64,000 nucleotides of DNA from Actinocrinis sp035653575 (lineage in GTDB: Bacteria; Actinomycetota; Actinomycetes; Streptomycetales; Catenulisporaceae). Position numbers and translations under genes: made by a program. A model generated the notes under the pieces. That model searched no databases. It was not told the DNA's origin and worked only from the letters and a program-made list of their open reading frames with translations. This document shows, piece by piece, positions 39,136 to 48,252 of this stretch. Each line of letters opens with the position of its first letter. Positions within the stretch are counted from its first letter, which is position 1. The DNA is taken from NCBI RefSeq assembly GCF_035653575.1, contig NZ_DASRBQ010000034.1, positions 1-64,000 of the forward strand, in the 5' to 3' direction.

Positions 39136-42100
39136 CGTGCCGCCTCCACTTCTTCGGATGGGGCAGTGCTGTTGGAGATCGCGCTCTCGGAAGTCGTGCT
39201 CTGGTACCGGGACCGCAGGAACTCGGCCAGCTCGCCGGCCGTCGCCATGACCGCGAGCAGCTCCTGGGTGGAGAGCGAGCCGAGCCCGGACAGGCGCGAC
39301 TCCAGCCGGTCCCGCAGCTCCATCGCCATCACCGAGTCGAAGCCGAGGTCCTCGTACAGCCGCGAGCGCGGCGAGATCTGGCTCGGCAGGTAGTCGCCGA
39401 CCTGCGAGATGACCGAGACGACCGCCTCCCACACCGGGTCGTCGCCGGCGGCCGCGGCGCCGGCCTGGGCATCAGCGGGCTGAGACTTGACGGATGCGGC
39501 GCCGTCCACCTGCTGCGAGGTCCAGGGCGCGGCATCCCAGCCGAGCTGGTCGTCGGCGTCTGGCTGCAGCACGGTGACCGGCTTGTGGCTCCAGTACCGG
39601 TGTGCCGCCGAGAAGCTGTACGGCGCGAGCGGCGCGAAGCCACGGCGATCGGACTCGTCGTAGAGCGCTGACCATTCCGGGTCGACGCCGACACGGAAGA
39701 GCTCCGCGACCGCCCCGGCCAGATCGCGCGCGCCCGACTCCTCTTTCGGGATCGGGTGCAGCGCGCGCCGTCCGGGCTGCGCACCGATCCGGCGGATCAG
39801 GGAACTGAGGATCGGCTTCGGACCCACCTCGATCAGCGCGGCCGGATTCACCTCGAGCAGCCGCTCGGCGGCGTCGGCGAACAGCACCGGCGCGCTCACG
39901 TGCCGCGTCCAGTACTCCGCGTCCATCGCCTCGTTCTTGCTCAATGCTCTGCCATAGACGGTCGAGTGGATCGGCAGCCGCGGCACGCCGCCGCCGACCT
40001 GCTCGGCCACGGCGGCGAAGCGCTCGAGCATCGGCTCCATCAGCGGCGAGTGGAAGGCGTGCGACACCGTGAGCGGCTGACTGCGAACCCTGCGTTCCTT
40101 CAGCGCCGCCGCGATCCGGCCGAGCGCGCCCAGATCGCCGGAAAGCACCGTGGATCGCGGGCCGTTGACCGCCCCGATGCCGACCAGCGGCTCGTCGGCG
40201 ACCAGCTCCTCGAGGTCGGCCGGGTCGGCCTGCACCGAGAGCATTCCGCCGCCGGCCGGCAGTTCCTGCATCAGTGCGCCGCGCGTCGCGATCAGCTGCG
40301 CGGCGGCCTCCAGCGGGAAGACCTCGGCCAGCGTCGCGGCCACGTACTCGCCGACGCTGTGCCCGAGCAGGTACGCGGGCTCGATGCCCAGCTCGCTGAG
40401 GGTGCGAGTGAGGGCGTATCCGACCGCGAACAACGCGGGCTGGGTGAAGCCGGTGTGGTGAATCCGCTCGTCGCCGGAGGCGATGAGATCGAGCACTGAC
40501 TCGCCCACGTGGGGCCGCAACGCTTCGTCGGCCTCGCGCAGGAAGCCGCGATACAGCGGCGCCTGCGCGGCGAGGGTCATGGTCATCTTCGGGAACTGCG
40601 AACCCTGCCCGGTGAAGAGGAAAGCCAGCTTCGGCCGGGTCTTCGGGCGCGGCACGTCCGCGCCGACCACGGCCGGATCCTCGGCCGCCGCGCGCAACGC
40701 CTCGGCCAGGTCGCGGGTGTCGTCGGCGGCCACGGCGTATCGGTACCGCTGCCCGGTCTTCACCTCGTTGCTGGCCCAGCACAGCGCCGCGGCGCGGCCG
40801 CGTTGCCGGGCCACCGCCTCCGCCTGGACGAGCAGGTTGCGGCGCAGCCCCTCCGGTGAGGAGGCGGTCAGCGTGAAGACTCCGGCGCCGATGCCGCAGG
40901 CCGGGTCGGAACCGGCGTGCGCGCCCGTCAAGCTGCGGGCGGCGGGCGTACGCGCGATCACCGGCGCCGACTCCAGCACCGCGTGCGCGTTCGTGCCGCC
41001 GAGCCCGAAGCTGCTCAGCCCCGCGATCGCCGGCTCCTTCGCCGGCAGCCGCAGCGGGGCCTTGAGCAGCTTGAGCCCGCGGTCCGCGAGCAGCAACGCA
41101 GGGTTCTCCTTCGCCGCGAACCGGCTCGCGGGAACCATCCGGTGGTGCAGCGAGAGCGCGACCTTGATCAGGCCCGCGATACCCGCCGCGCCCTCGGTGT
41201 GCCCGAGGTTGCCCTTCACCGAACCGAACGCCAGCGGCTTAGCCCGGCCCGCGTGCAGGTCGCCGAGCGCGTTGGTCTCGATCCGGTCGCCGAGCTGCGT
41301 GCCAGTGCCGTGCGCCTCCAGGAAGGTCACGTCTTCGGGCTCGACCTCGGCGCGCCGATATGCCGCCGCGATGACCTCCCGCTGCGACCAGCGGTTCGGC
41401 GCGGTGATCCCGTTGCTGCGCCCGTCCTGATTGACCGCGCTGCCGCGGATCACCGCGTACACTCGCTGGCCGTCCGCGATCGCGTCCTCAAGCCGCCGCA
41501 GCACCACGACGCCGACGCCCTCGCCGCGCCCGATTCCGTCAGCGTCGGCGCTGAACGGCTTGCACCGTCCGTCCGGCGCGGACAGGCCTGCCTGCGTGTA
41601 GAAGATGCTCAGGCTCGGCGTCACGGCGACGTTCACGCCACCGGCCAGCGCGTAATCACACTCCCCGGCGAGCAGCGCGTTGGTGGCCAAGTGCACCGCG
41701 ACCAGCGACGAGGAGCACGCCGTATCGACCGCGAGACTCTGTCCCTTGAGATCCAGGTGGTACGAGATCCGGTTCGCGGTCATGCAGTAGCCGTTGCCGG
41801 AGATCGCCTGCGCGGTGAGGTTCGCGTAGTCGGTCACCGAGAGCTGTGCCCACTCGTTGCCCATGATGCCGATGAAGACCCCTGCGTTGGTCCCGGCCAG
41901 CCGCTGCGGCGCGATCCCGGCGTCCTCGATCGCCCGCCACGCGGTCTGCAGCAGCAGCCGCTGCTGCGGGTCCAGCACCGCGGCCTCGCGCGGCGAGACG
42001 GTGAAGAACTCGTTGTCGAAGGCGTCCACGTCCGCGAGGAAGCCGCCCTGCGTCGTGTTCGCGTGTCCCTGCGCGCCCTCGGCCGAGTAGAATGCGCGCG

Positions 42101-42227
42101 CGTCCCACCGCTGCTGCGGTACCTCGCCGACGCCGTCCCCGGACCGGGTGAGCAGGTCCCAGTACCCGGCGAGGTCGGCGGCGCCGGGGAACCGGCAGTC
42201 CATACCGACGATAGCGATGGGGCGCAT
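39132..42227 (-). CDS. type I PKS4: KS-AT-ACP, non-reducing module
   Basis: 1031 residues. KS 1-430 starts directly with MRPIAIVGMDCRFPG, has Cys171 in DTACSSS, EAHGTGT and VKGNLGH. AT about 550-850 with GHSVGEYVA near 620 and HAFHSPLMEPM near 725, predicting malonyl-CoA. ACP near 964 with LGFDSVMAMEL. No KR, DH, ER or TE and no docking coils, so one malonyl extension would leave a beta-ketoacyl-ACP. ATG at 42227 overlaps the ACP stop (TGATG). The upstream genes (FAAL, two ACADs, ACP) suggest an activated, possibly desaturated fatty acyl starter. Confidence 0.93.
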   Translation of the reverse strand: MRPIAIVGMDCRFPGAADLAGYWDLLTRSGDGVGEVPQQRWDARAFYSAEGAQGHANTTQGGFLADVDAFDNEFFTVSPREAAVLDPQQRLLLQTAWRAIEDAGIAPQRLAGTNAGVFIGIMGNEWAQLSVTDYANLTAQAISGNGYCMTANRISYHLDLKGQSLAVDTACSSSLVAVHLATNALLAGECDYALAGGVNVAVTPSLSIFYTQAGLSAPDGRCKPFSADADGIGRGEGVGVVVLRRLEDAIADGQRVYAVIRGSAVNQDGRSNGITAPNRWSQREVIAAAYRRAEVEPEDVTFLEAHGTGTQLGDRIETNALGDLHAGRAKPLAFGSVKGNLGHTEGAAGIAGLIKVALSLHHRMVPASRFAAKENPALLLADRGLKLLKAPLRLPAKEPAIAGLSSFGLGGTNAHAVLESAPVIARTPAARSLTGAHAGSDPACGIGAGVFTLTASSPEGLRRNLLVQAEAVARQRGRAAALCWASNEVKTGQRYRYAVAADDTRDLAEALRAAAEDPAVVGADVPRPKTRPKLAFLFTGQGSQFPKMTMTLAAQAPLYRGFLREADEALRPHVGESVLDLIASGDERIHHTGFTQPALFAVGYALTRTLSELGIEPAYLLGHSVGEYVAATLAEVFPLEAAAQLIATRGALMQELPAGGGMLSVQADPADLEELVADEPLVGIGAVNGPRSTVLSGDLGALGRIAAALKERRVRSQPLTVSHAFHSPLMEPMLERFAAVAEQVGGGVPRLPIHSTVYGRALSKNEAMDAEYWTRHVSAPVLFADAAERLLEVNPAALIEVGPKPILSSLIRRIGAQPGRRALHPIPKEESGARDLAGAVAELFRVGVDPEWSALYDESDRRGFAPLAPYSFSAAHRYWSHKPVTVLQPDADDQLGWDAAPWTSQQVDGAASVKSQPADAQAGAAAAGDDPVWEAVVSVISQVGDYLPSQISPRSRLYEDLGFDSVMAMELRDRLESRLSGLGSLSTQELLAVMATAGELAEFLRSRYQSTTSESAISNSTAPSEEVEAAR

Positions 42228-42523
42228 CACGACTTCCCGGCGGCCTTCAGCTCCCCGGCCAGGTGCTCGGCCAGCGCGGCGGCGGTCGGGTAGTCCCAGG
42301 CCACCGTCGGCTCGAGCACCAGGTCGAAGTCCTCCTCCACGTCGCCGCACAGGCTCAGCGCCGCGACGGAGTCCATGCCGTACTCGGCCAGCGGCTCGTT
42401 CGGGTCGATTTCCGCGGGGTCGCGCTGCAGGTAGATGGCCACCCGGTCGACCAGCCAGGTGGTCAGACTCTCGGCGGTGTGCCCGGCGCTTGCGGATGAA
42501 AGGTCGTGCGTCTCGATGGACAT
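42227..42523 (-). CDS. discrete acyl carrier protein 3
   Basis: 98 residues, phosphopantetheine Ser52 in EYGMDSVAALSL, which is the PKS-like rather than the W-D-S type. ATG at 42523 preceded by GAGGAG. Coupled to PKS4 (TGATG). Between the ACADs and PKS4, it is the probable carrier on which the fatty acid from the acyl-AMP ligase is loaded, desaturated and passed to the PKS4 ketosynthase. Confidence 0.9.
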   Translation of the reverse strand: MSIETHDLSSASAGHTAESLTTWLVDRVAIYLQRDPAEIDPNEPLAEYGMDSVAALSLCGDVEEDFDLVLEPTVAWDYPTAAALAEHLAGELKAAGKS

Positions 42524-42599
42524 TGCGGGCTCCTCGCGGTTCTGCTTCGGGCGGATCGGTCGGACTGGACTGGACTGGATCGTCTGGATCAGCGGTCTG

Positions 42600-44363
42600 T
42601 CACGCGGAAAGCGGGCTGTCGTAGAGGTCGTAGCTGCGGTGCTCGCGGAAGCGGCGCAGCACCTCCTCGTGCACCCGCTCGGCGCAGCTGTCCGGCAGGT
42701 CGGGCAGCTTCTGGCCGAGCCGGCGGGCCAGCCGGTAGAGCGCCGTGGCGGCCCAGGACGGGTCGGCAAGGAACTCGTCCGCGCCGCCGCGCGCCTCCCG
42801 CCACACCCCGAGCACCGAGGCCGCGGCCAGCAGCACCGCGTAGCGGTCGGCGAGGGCGAAGCTGGCCGGGCTGGCCAGCGCGGTGCGGTCCTGCGGGGAG
42901 AGGTCCAGCGCCTCCTCCTGCATCTGCCGCAGCTCGTCCATCATCCGCAGCGCGAAGCCGTGCAGCGCCCGCTCCACCGGCGATCCGGAGGGCAGTTCGT
43001 CCACCGCGGCGATCAGCGACGCGCTCAGCCCATCCCGGCCGCTGGCCAGGGTCAGCCGGTCGAACGGGATCGGGCCGAGCGCCGTGCGCGGCTGGAACAG
43101 CTCGGCCGGGGCCGGCTCGCCGGCGAACCAGGCCCGCTTGGCCAGCCGGGAGAGCTGCGGAATGATCGTGGCCTGACAAGCGGCGGAGCCCGCGTGCCCG
43201 AGGCTGAGCACCGGCAGGTCGCGCACGTGCTTCTGGAAGATGCCGAATTCGCCGTCGCGCACATAGAACCGGGCGCCGAGCACGATGGAGAGCTCGTACA
43301 TCGCCTCGCTGAGAATCTTCGGCACCAGGTACTTGACCGCCGAGGCGTAGACGCTGGTCTCCTCCGGCAGCAGATGCACCGCGCGGGTGCCGGCCAGTGA
43401 CATCGAGTCGCAGATCAGCAGGTCCAGGAAGGCCGCGGACAGGGTCGCCTTCGCATGCGGTATCTCCATCACCGAGCGGCGGTACAGCTGGCGGCCCACC
43501 GCGAAGCGCACCGCCGTGCGCAGGCTGGCGTCACCGGTGCCGATGGCCATTCCGGGCACCGCGCTGCGGGTGATCTGGAACGAGCGCAGCGCCAGCTCGA
43601 CACCCTGGCCCAGCTCGCCCACCAACGCCGAGCCGGGCACCGGGCAGTCGTCGAATTCCAGCCCTGACAGGTGACAGCCGCGCACCCCGACCGCCGTGTA
43701 GCGTGGCAGGGTCTTGAAACGCTGCGGGTCGAGCTGGTCACGGCGCAGCAGCAGCACCGAGTGGCTGCGGCTGCCCGGAGCCGAGGAGGTCCGGCTGAAC
43801 AGCGCCAGCGCCTCGGCCCGGTCCGCGTTGTTGATGACCTGCTTCCCGCCGTCGAGCAGGAAGCCGCCGCCGTCCACAGGACGCGCCTCGAACTCGTTGC
43901 GCACGAAGTCGTTGCCGTGCGCCAGCTCGTGATAAGCCACCGCGGCCTTGCCGCCGGCCAGCAGCAGCTCGGCGAGCTCGCGCTTCTGCTGCTCGCTGCC
44001 CGCGGTCCACACGTTGACCGCGGCCATGAACGAGGTCGCGCCGTAACCGAGCCCGAGCGTGACATCGCGCCGGAAGACCTGGCGCATCACCCGTACCAGC
44101 GTGTCCAGCCGGTCGAGACGGCCGCCGAACTCGCGCGGCACGAAGTCCGCGTTGAGCTTCAGCTCGTCCAGCACCCGCTCGCCGGCGGCGCTGATCTCGG
44201 CGGCCTCGTCGGCTTCCAGCAGCCGGGCGTTGCCCACCGGGCTGTCCGGGTCGTACGGATCGCCGAACCCGAATTCGATCTCCGCCGCCCGGGCGCTCGC
44301 GTCTGCTTCCTGATCGAGCAGGGCCGTCCCCGGGCGGTCCGCAGCGGTCGCTTCACTCAGCAT
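42600..44363 (-). CDS. large acyl-CoA dehydrogenase-like protein 1 (catalytic acid position is His)
   Basis: 587 residues, longer than the ~380 of housekeeping enzymes because of a C-terminal helical extension. FAD/substrate segments YHELAHGNDF and GGKQVINNADRAEAL are recognisable. Aligned on the FQK block with its partner at 44357, the residue where the family has the catalytic Glu/Asp is His (LGHAGS), so this subunit may be inactive or structural. Compare the alpha/beta FadE pairs of mycobacteria, where only one subunit carries the base. ATG at 44363 overlaps the partner gene by 7 bp, which fits a heteromeric complex. Likely works with the partner to oxidise an acyl-ACP or acyl-CoA starter. 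Confidence 0.82.
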   Translation of the reverse strand: MLSEATAADRPGTALLDQEADASARAAEIEFGFGDPYDPDSPVGNARLLEADEAAEISAAGERVLDELKLNADFVPREFGGRLDRLDTLVRVMRQVFRRDVTLGLGYGATSFMAAVNVWTAGSEQQKRELAELLLAGGKAAVAYHELAHGNDFVRNEFEARPVDGGGFLLDGGKQVINNADRAEALALFSRTSSAPGSRSHSVLLLRRDQLDPQRFKTLPRYTAVGVRGCHLSGLEFDDCPVPGSALVGELGQGVELALRSFQITRSAVPGMAIGTGDASLRTAVRFAVGRQLYRRSVMEIPHAKATLSAAFLDLLICDSMSLAGTRAVHLLPEETSVYASAVKYLVPKILSEAMYELSIVLGARFYVRDGEFGIFQKHVRDLPVLSLGHAGSAACQATIIPQLSRLAKRAWFAGEPAPAELFQPRTALGPIPFDRLTLASGRDGLSASLIAAVDELPSGSPVERALHGFALRMMDELRQMQEEALDLSPQDRTALASPASFALADRYAVLLAAASVLGVWREARGGADEFLADPSWAATALYRLARRLGQKLPDLPDSCAERVHEEVLRRFREHRSYDLYDSPLSA

Positions 44364-46192
44364 GGCATCCCCTCGGCGGTGTTCTGCGGTTCCTCTCGCC
44401 GTCCCGCCAGCCGCAGCGGCAGCAGCGAGAACAGCTCGCCCTCGTCGCGGGCCGCGCACAGGTCGGACAGCAACTGCTCGTAGGCCGCGCCGTCGCCGCC
44501 CGATGACGCGGCGCCGCGTGCATCAACGCCGCCCGGCTCGCCCAGCCGCACCAGCAGCCGGTCGAGCGCCGCGCGCAGCCAGACCCCGTCCCGCCACACC
44601 CGGCCGAAGCCCGCTGCGTCAGAACCCTGCGCTCCTTCGGCAGCGAGCGCGCTGTGGTTGTGCGCCCACAGGCCGAGGCAGGCGGCGGCCGCGAAGCACA
44701 GCGTGTAGCGGCGCGCGGTCTCAAAGGCCTGCGGTGACACGTCGGCCAGGGCGTTCTGGTGCGATTCCATCTCGTCGTGCACCCGGTCGACCGCCTCGGC
44801 CAGCCGTTCGGCCGCCGCCACCGCGCCCTTGAGGGCGGGAACCTGGTCGGCGGCGTCGCGCAGGGCCGCGATCGAGTCCGGCAGCGTGGCCAGCACCCCG
44901 CTGCCTGAGCGCGCGATCAGGGACAGCCGCGCCGGGTCGACCGGCGGCAGCGGCGCGCTCAGGTCGAAGGCCGCGACCGCTCCGGCGGTGTCGCCGGCGC
45001 CGCGCCGGTACATCCGCACCAGCGTGCGGAACTGGTTGACGATCGAGTTCAGATTCACCAGCGTGTTGCCGTCGAACAGGCCCACGATGCGGTGGTCCCG
45101 GTCGACCTTCTGGAACATCCCGTGCGCGTAGACCTCCTTGAGGTACGCGCGCGCGCCGAGTTGCCGGGTCAGATCGGCGATGACCATCTCAGTGCTCGTC
45201 GGCACCAGGTACTTCGCCACCGCCGAGACCACGCTCATCTCCTCGGTCAGCACGTGCACCGCGCGCGACGCGACGATGGACAGCGCCTCGCTGATCAGCA
45301 CGTCGGCGGCCGCGGTGGCCAGCACCGAGCGGGTCTTCGGCAGCTCGATCAGGGTCCTGCCGTAGAGCCTGCGCTCCCGGTTGAAGTCCAGCACCAGCCG
45401 CAGCGCGTGGTCGGCGGCCCCGAGGGACAGGGCCGTGCACATCGTGCGGGTCAGCTGCAGGGCCTTGAGGATCGTCTCGATCCCGCCGCCCTTGGCCCCG
45501 ATGATCTGCGACTCGGGGACCGGCGCCGCGTCGAAGCGGATGCCGCTGATGTCGGCTCCGCGGATGCCGAGCGTGTGGATCTTGTCGACGTACTGGTACG
45601 TACCCTCGGCCAGCTCGCGCTTGTCGACCAGCAGCATGCTGAATCCGCGCGGGCCTCCGGCCGGATCGGTGCGCACAAGCAGCGCGAGCATTCCGCCCCT
45701 GGTCGCGTTGTTGATCAGCCACTTCTCGCCGCTGACCAGCAGCCCGCCGCGGCCGTCCGGGACCGCCGCCACCTCGCCGCCGATCAGGTCGCTGCCGTGC
45801 GCCTGCTCGGTGAGCCCCAGCGAGACCGGCACGCCGGCGCGGATCTGCGCGCCGAGCGCGTCAGCCTGCTGCTTCGAGCCGGCCACCCACATGCACACGC
45901 CGCCGAGGTACGTCTTGCCGTGTCCGATCGCGACGGTCAGGTCGCGGCGCGCCACGACCCGCATGAGCTGCACCAGCTGCTCGTAATCGTCCAGCCGGCC
46001 GCCATGCTGCACCGGCACGTAGTAACCGGGTACGCCCCAGGCGTCGAGCTGCGCGCAGATCGCGGCCGGGAACTCCTCGCGCTCGTCGAGCTGTGCACAC
46101 CGGGCGTAGGAGAACTCGGTGTCCGGGTCCCACGGATCCCCGAGCCGCGCCTCAAGCTCCTCGGCCGGCTGATAGCGGACTGCTGCGCCCAT
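44357..46192 (-). CDS. large acyl-CoA dehydrogenase-like protein 2
   Basis: 611 residues. LTEQAHGSDLIGG and GEKWLINNATRGGML are the FAD-contact segments, RRLYGRTLIELPKTR the family arginine block, and GLFDGNTLVN carries an Asp in the catalytic-base position (Glu in medium-chain enzymes). C-terminal extension of about 200 residues as in its neighbour. Should introduce an alpha,beta double bond into a carrier-bound chain. ATG at 46192 with GGGAGAGG upstream. Follows the acyl-AMP ligase by 33 bp. Confidence 0.87.
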   Translation of the reverse strand: MGAAVRYQPAEELEARLGDPWDPDTEFSYARCAQLDEREEFPAAICAQLDAWGVPGYYVPVQHGGRLDDYEQLVQLMRVVARRDLTVAIGHGKTYLGGVCMWVAGSKQQADALGAQIRAGVPVSLGLTEQAHGSDLIGGEVAAVPDGRGGLLVSGEKWLINNATRGGMLALLVRTDPAGGPRGFSMLLVDKRELAEGTYQYVDKIHTLGIRGADISGIRFDAAPVPESQIIGAKGGGIETILKALQLTRTMCTALSLGAADHALRLVLDFNRERRLYGRTLIELPKTRSVLATAAADVLISEALSIVASRAVHVLTEEMSVVSAVAKYLVPTSTEMVIADLTRQLGARAYLKEVYAHGMFQKVDRDHRIVGLFDGNTLVNLNSIVNQFRTLVRMYRRGAGDTAGAVAAFDLSAPLPPVDPARLSLIARSGSGVLATLPDSIAALRDAADQVPALKGAVAAAERLAEAVDRVHDEMESHQNALADVSPQAFETARRYTLCFAAAACLGLWAHNHSALAAEGAQGSDAAGFGRVWRDGVWLRAALDRLLVRLGEPGGVDARGAASSGGDGAAYEQLLSDLCAARDEGELFSLLPLRLAGRREEPQNTAEGMPC

Positions 46193-46225
46193 CTCAGGCC
46201 TCTCCCGTCCCGCGCCCGCCCCGCC

Positions 46226-48031
46226 TCAGGCCACCGGCTCGAGCGCCGCGGCCGGCCGGATCATCGCGGCCACCTCGCGGTCGAGCACCTCGTGCAGCGG
46301 CGCGATCTTGCCCTCGAGGAACAGCTTGCGCATCAGCGTCCGCTGGATCTTGCCGCTGGTGGTGCGGCGGATCGTGGACGGCTTGACCAGCACCACGTTG
46401 GCGACAGGGACGGCGAACTCGCGGGCGATCTCGCGCTGGATCGCGGCGGCGATCTCGGTCGGATCGACCGGTCCGGCGTTGCTGCGCACCTCCTGCACGA
46501 TGACCAGCTGCTCGCGGTCGGTGTCCACGGAGAAGACCGCGCCCGCGCCGGTCCCCAGCGCCGGGTGCAGCGCCTGCACCGCGCGCTCCACGTCGTGCGG
46601 GTAGAGGTTGCGGCCGTTGATCAGGATCATCTCCTTGAGCCTGCCGGTGACGTACAGCTCGCCGCCTTCCAGCACGCCCAGGTCACCGGTGCGCAGCCAA
46701 CCCGACGAGTCAGCGCCCTCAGTCCCGGCGATCCCGGCGTTGAAGGTCTCCTCGGTGCTTTGCGGGTTCGCCCAGTAGCCGGCCGCGACGCTCTCGCCCT
46801 TGACCCACAGCTCGCCGACCTGACCCTCCGCCAGCTGCGCGAAGGTCTCCGGGTCCACGACCCGCACGTCGAAGTCCTCGCGTACCACCACGCCGCTGCT
46901 GACCAGCGTGCGCACCGGCGCGTCAGCGCGCGGGGCGAGCAGCTCGCCGCGCTCGAGACCGCCCGCGTCCACCGGCCGGTAGATCGGGGCCTTGCCCAGC
47001 GGCGTGCCGGAGATCAGCAGGGTGGTCTCGGCCATGCCGTAGCAGGGGAAGAAGTGCTCGGGCCGGAATCCGGCCGGGGCGAAGCGCTCGGCGAAGGCCC
47101 GCAGCGTCTCGGCGCGGATCGGCTCGGCGCCGTTGCACGCGATGGTCCAGGACGACAGGTCCAGCGTCGCCAGCTGCTCGTCGGTGACCCGGCGCACGCA
47201 CAGGTCGTAGCCGAAGTTCGGGCCGCCGCCGACGGTCACCCGGTGCGTGCTGATCATCTCCAGCCACCGGTACGGCCGCTTGAGGAACGCGCTCGGCGAC
47301 ATCAGCGCGGCCGAGCTGCCCAGGTACAGCGGGTGCAGGATGTGCCCGATCAGACCCATGTCGTGGTAGAAGGGCAGCCAGCCGCCGAGCCGTGACTCCC
47401 GGTCCACGGTGCCGGTGGAGCGCTGGATCGCGGCCTCGTTGGCCAGCAGATTCCCGTGCGTGACCATGACGCCCTTGGGCGTGCTGGTCGAGCCGGAGGT
47501 GTACTGCAGGAAGGCCAGGTGTGAGGGCCCGAAGGAGGGCCGCACCCACGCGGAGGGGTCGCCGTACGCGAGCGCACCCGAGGCGTCCACGGCGTTCGTC
47601 GCCAGGCATTCGATCTCGTCAAGGCCCTCTGCGGCCAGCCAGGCGCGGATCTCGCCCTCGTTCGCGGTGTCCGTGAGTACCGCCTTGACCTCGGCGTTGC
47701 GGACGATGCCGGTCACCCGCTCGAAGTGGTGCCCCATCTCGCCGGGCAGCGGCGCGGGAACGGCCACCGCCCCGGCGTACAGGCATCCGACGAACGCGGC
47801 GATGAAGTCGGTGCCCGACGGGTACAGCAGCAGCACCTGGCGGCCGAAGGCGGCGTGCTCCTGCAGCCAGGAGGCGATGTGCTTCGCGCGCTGGTCGAGG
47901 CCGGCGTAGGTCAGGCGCTCGGTCTGCGCCCCGGCGCTGGTGTCGCTCAGGAAGATGAAAGCGTCGCGCTCGGCCAGCTCGGCGGCGTGCGCCAACACCA
48001 GGTCCGTGTAGGTCCCGAAACGTGCGGCCAT
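46226..48031 (-). CDS. fatty acyl-AMP ligase (FAAL)
   Basis: 601 residues, adenylate-forming superfamily. P-loop YTSGSTSTPKG at about 177-187, FAAL-typical GWLPFYHDMGLIGHILHPLY, PCYGMAETTLL, TGDLG, and C-terminal GRNLYPHDVE, with IRRTTSGKIQR supplying the catalytic Lys. FAALs activate a fatty acid as acyl-AMP and transfer it to an ACP rather than to CoA. First gene of the operon with two ACADs, ACP-3, PKS4 and KASIII-2, so it presumably loads the starter. ATG at 48031 with GAGGTG seven bases upstream is preferred to an ATG 22 codons earlier (48097). Confidence 0.92.
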   Translation of the reverse strand: MAARFGTYTDLVLAHAAELAERDAFIFLSDTSAGAQTERLTYAGLDQRAKHIASWLQEHAAFGRQVLLLYPSGTDFIAAFVGCLYAGAVAVPAPLPGEMGHHFERVTGIVRNAEVKAVLTDTANEGEIRAWLAAEGLDEIECLATNAVDASGALAYGDPSAWVRPSFGPSHLAFLQYTSGSTSTPKGVMVTHGNLLANEAAIQRSTGTVDRESRLGGWLPFYHDMGLIGHILHPLYLGSSAALMSPSAFLKRPYRWLEMISTHRVTVGGGPNFGYDLCVRRVTDEQLATLDLSSWTIACNGAEPIRAETLRAFAERFAPAGFRPEHFFPCYGMAETTLLISGTPLGKAPIYRPVDAGGLERGELLAPRADAPVRTLVSSGVVVREDFDVRVVDPETFAQLAEGQVGELWVKGESVAAGYWANPQSTEETFNAGIAGTEGADSSGWLRTGDLGVLEGGELYVTGRLKEMILINGRNLYPHDVERAVQALHPALGTGAGAVFSVDTDREQLVIVQEVRSNAGPVDPTEIAAAIQREIAREFAVPVANVVLVKPSTIRRTTSGKIQRTLMRKLFLEGKIAPLHEVLDREVAAMIRPAAALEPVA

Positions 48032-48252
48032 TGCTAAGTCACCTCGATCGTCGGCAGGCTGTGGACCGCCACCGTCGGTGGTCGGGATATTCGCCATCGT
48101 TGATCGGGGCCCTTAAGGGCTCCTTGCGCGATTCGGGCCCGCGTGCTGTTTTCACCGGCCGCGGCGGCGTCACGGCTGGGAGCGGGGCAGACGCCGCCGA
48201 TACCGGACAAAACCGATGGCGATTCCCCGCCGGGTCGTGAATCATCCGGGGA

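Noticed and set aside
48061..48100. CCACCGTCGGTGG inverted repeat as operator between the FAAL operon and the exporter
   Set aside because: Short, GC-only pairing of a kind expected often by chance at this base composition.
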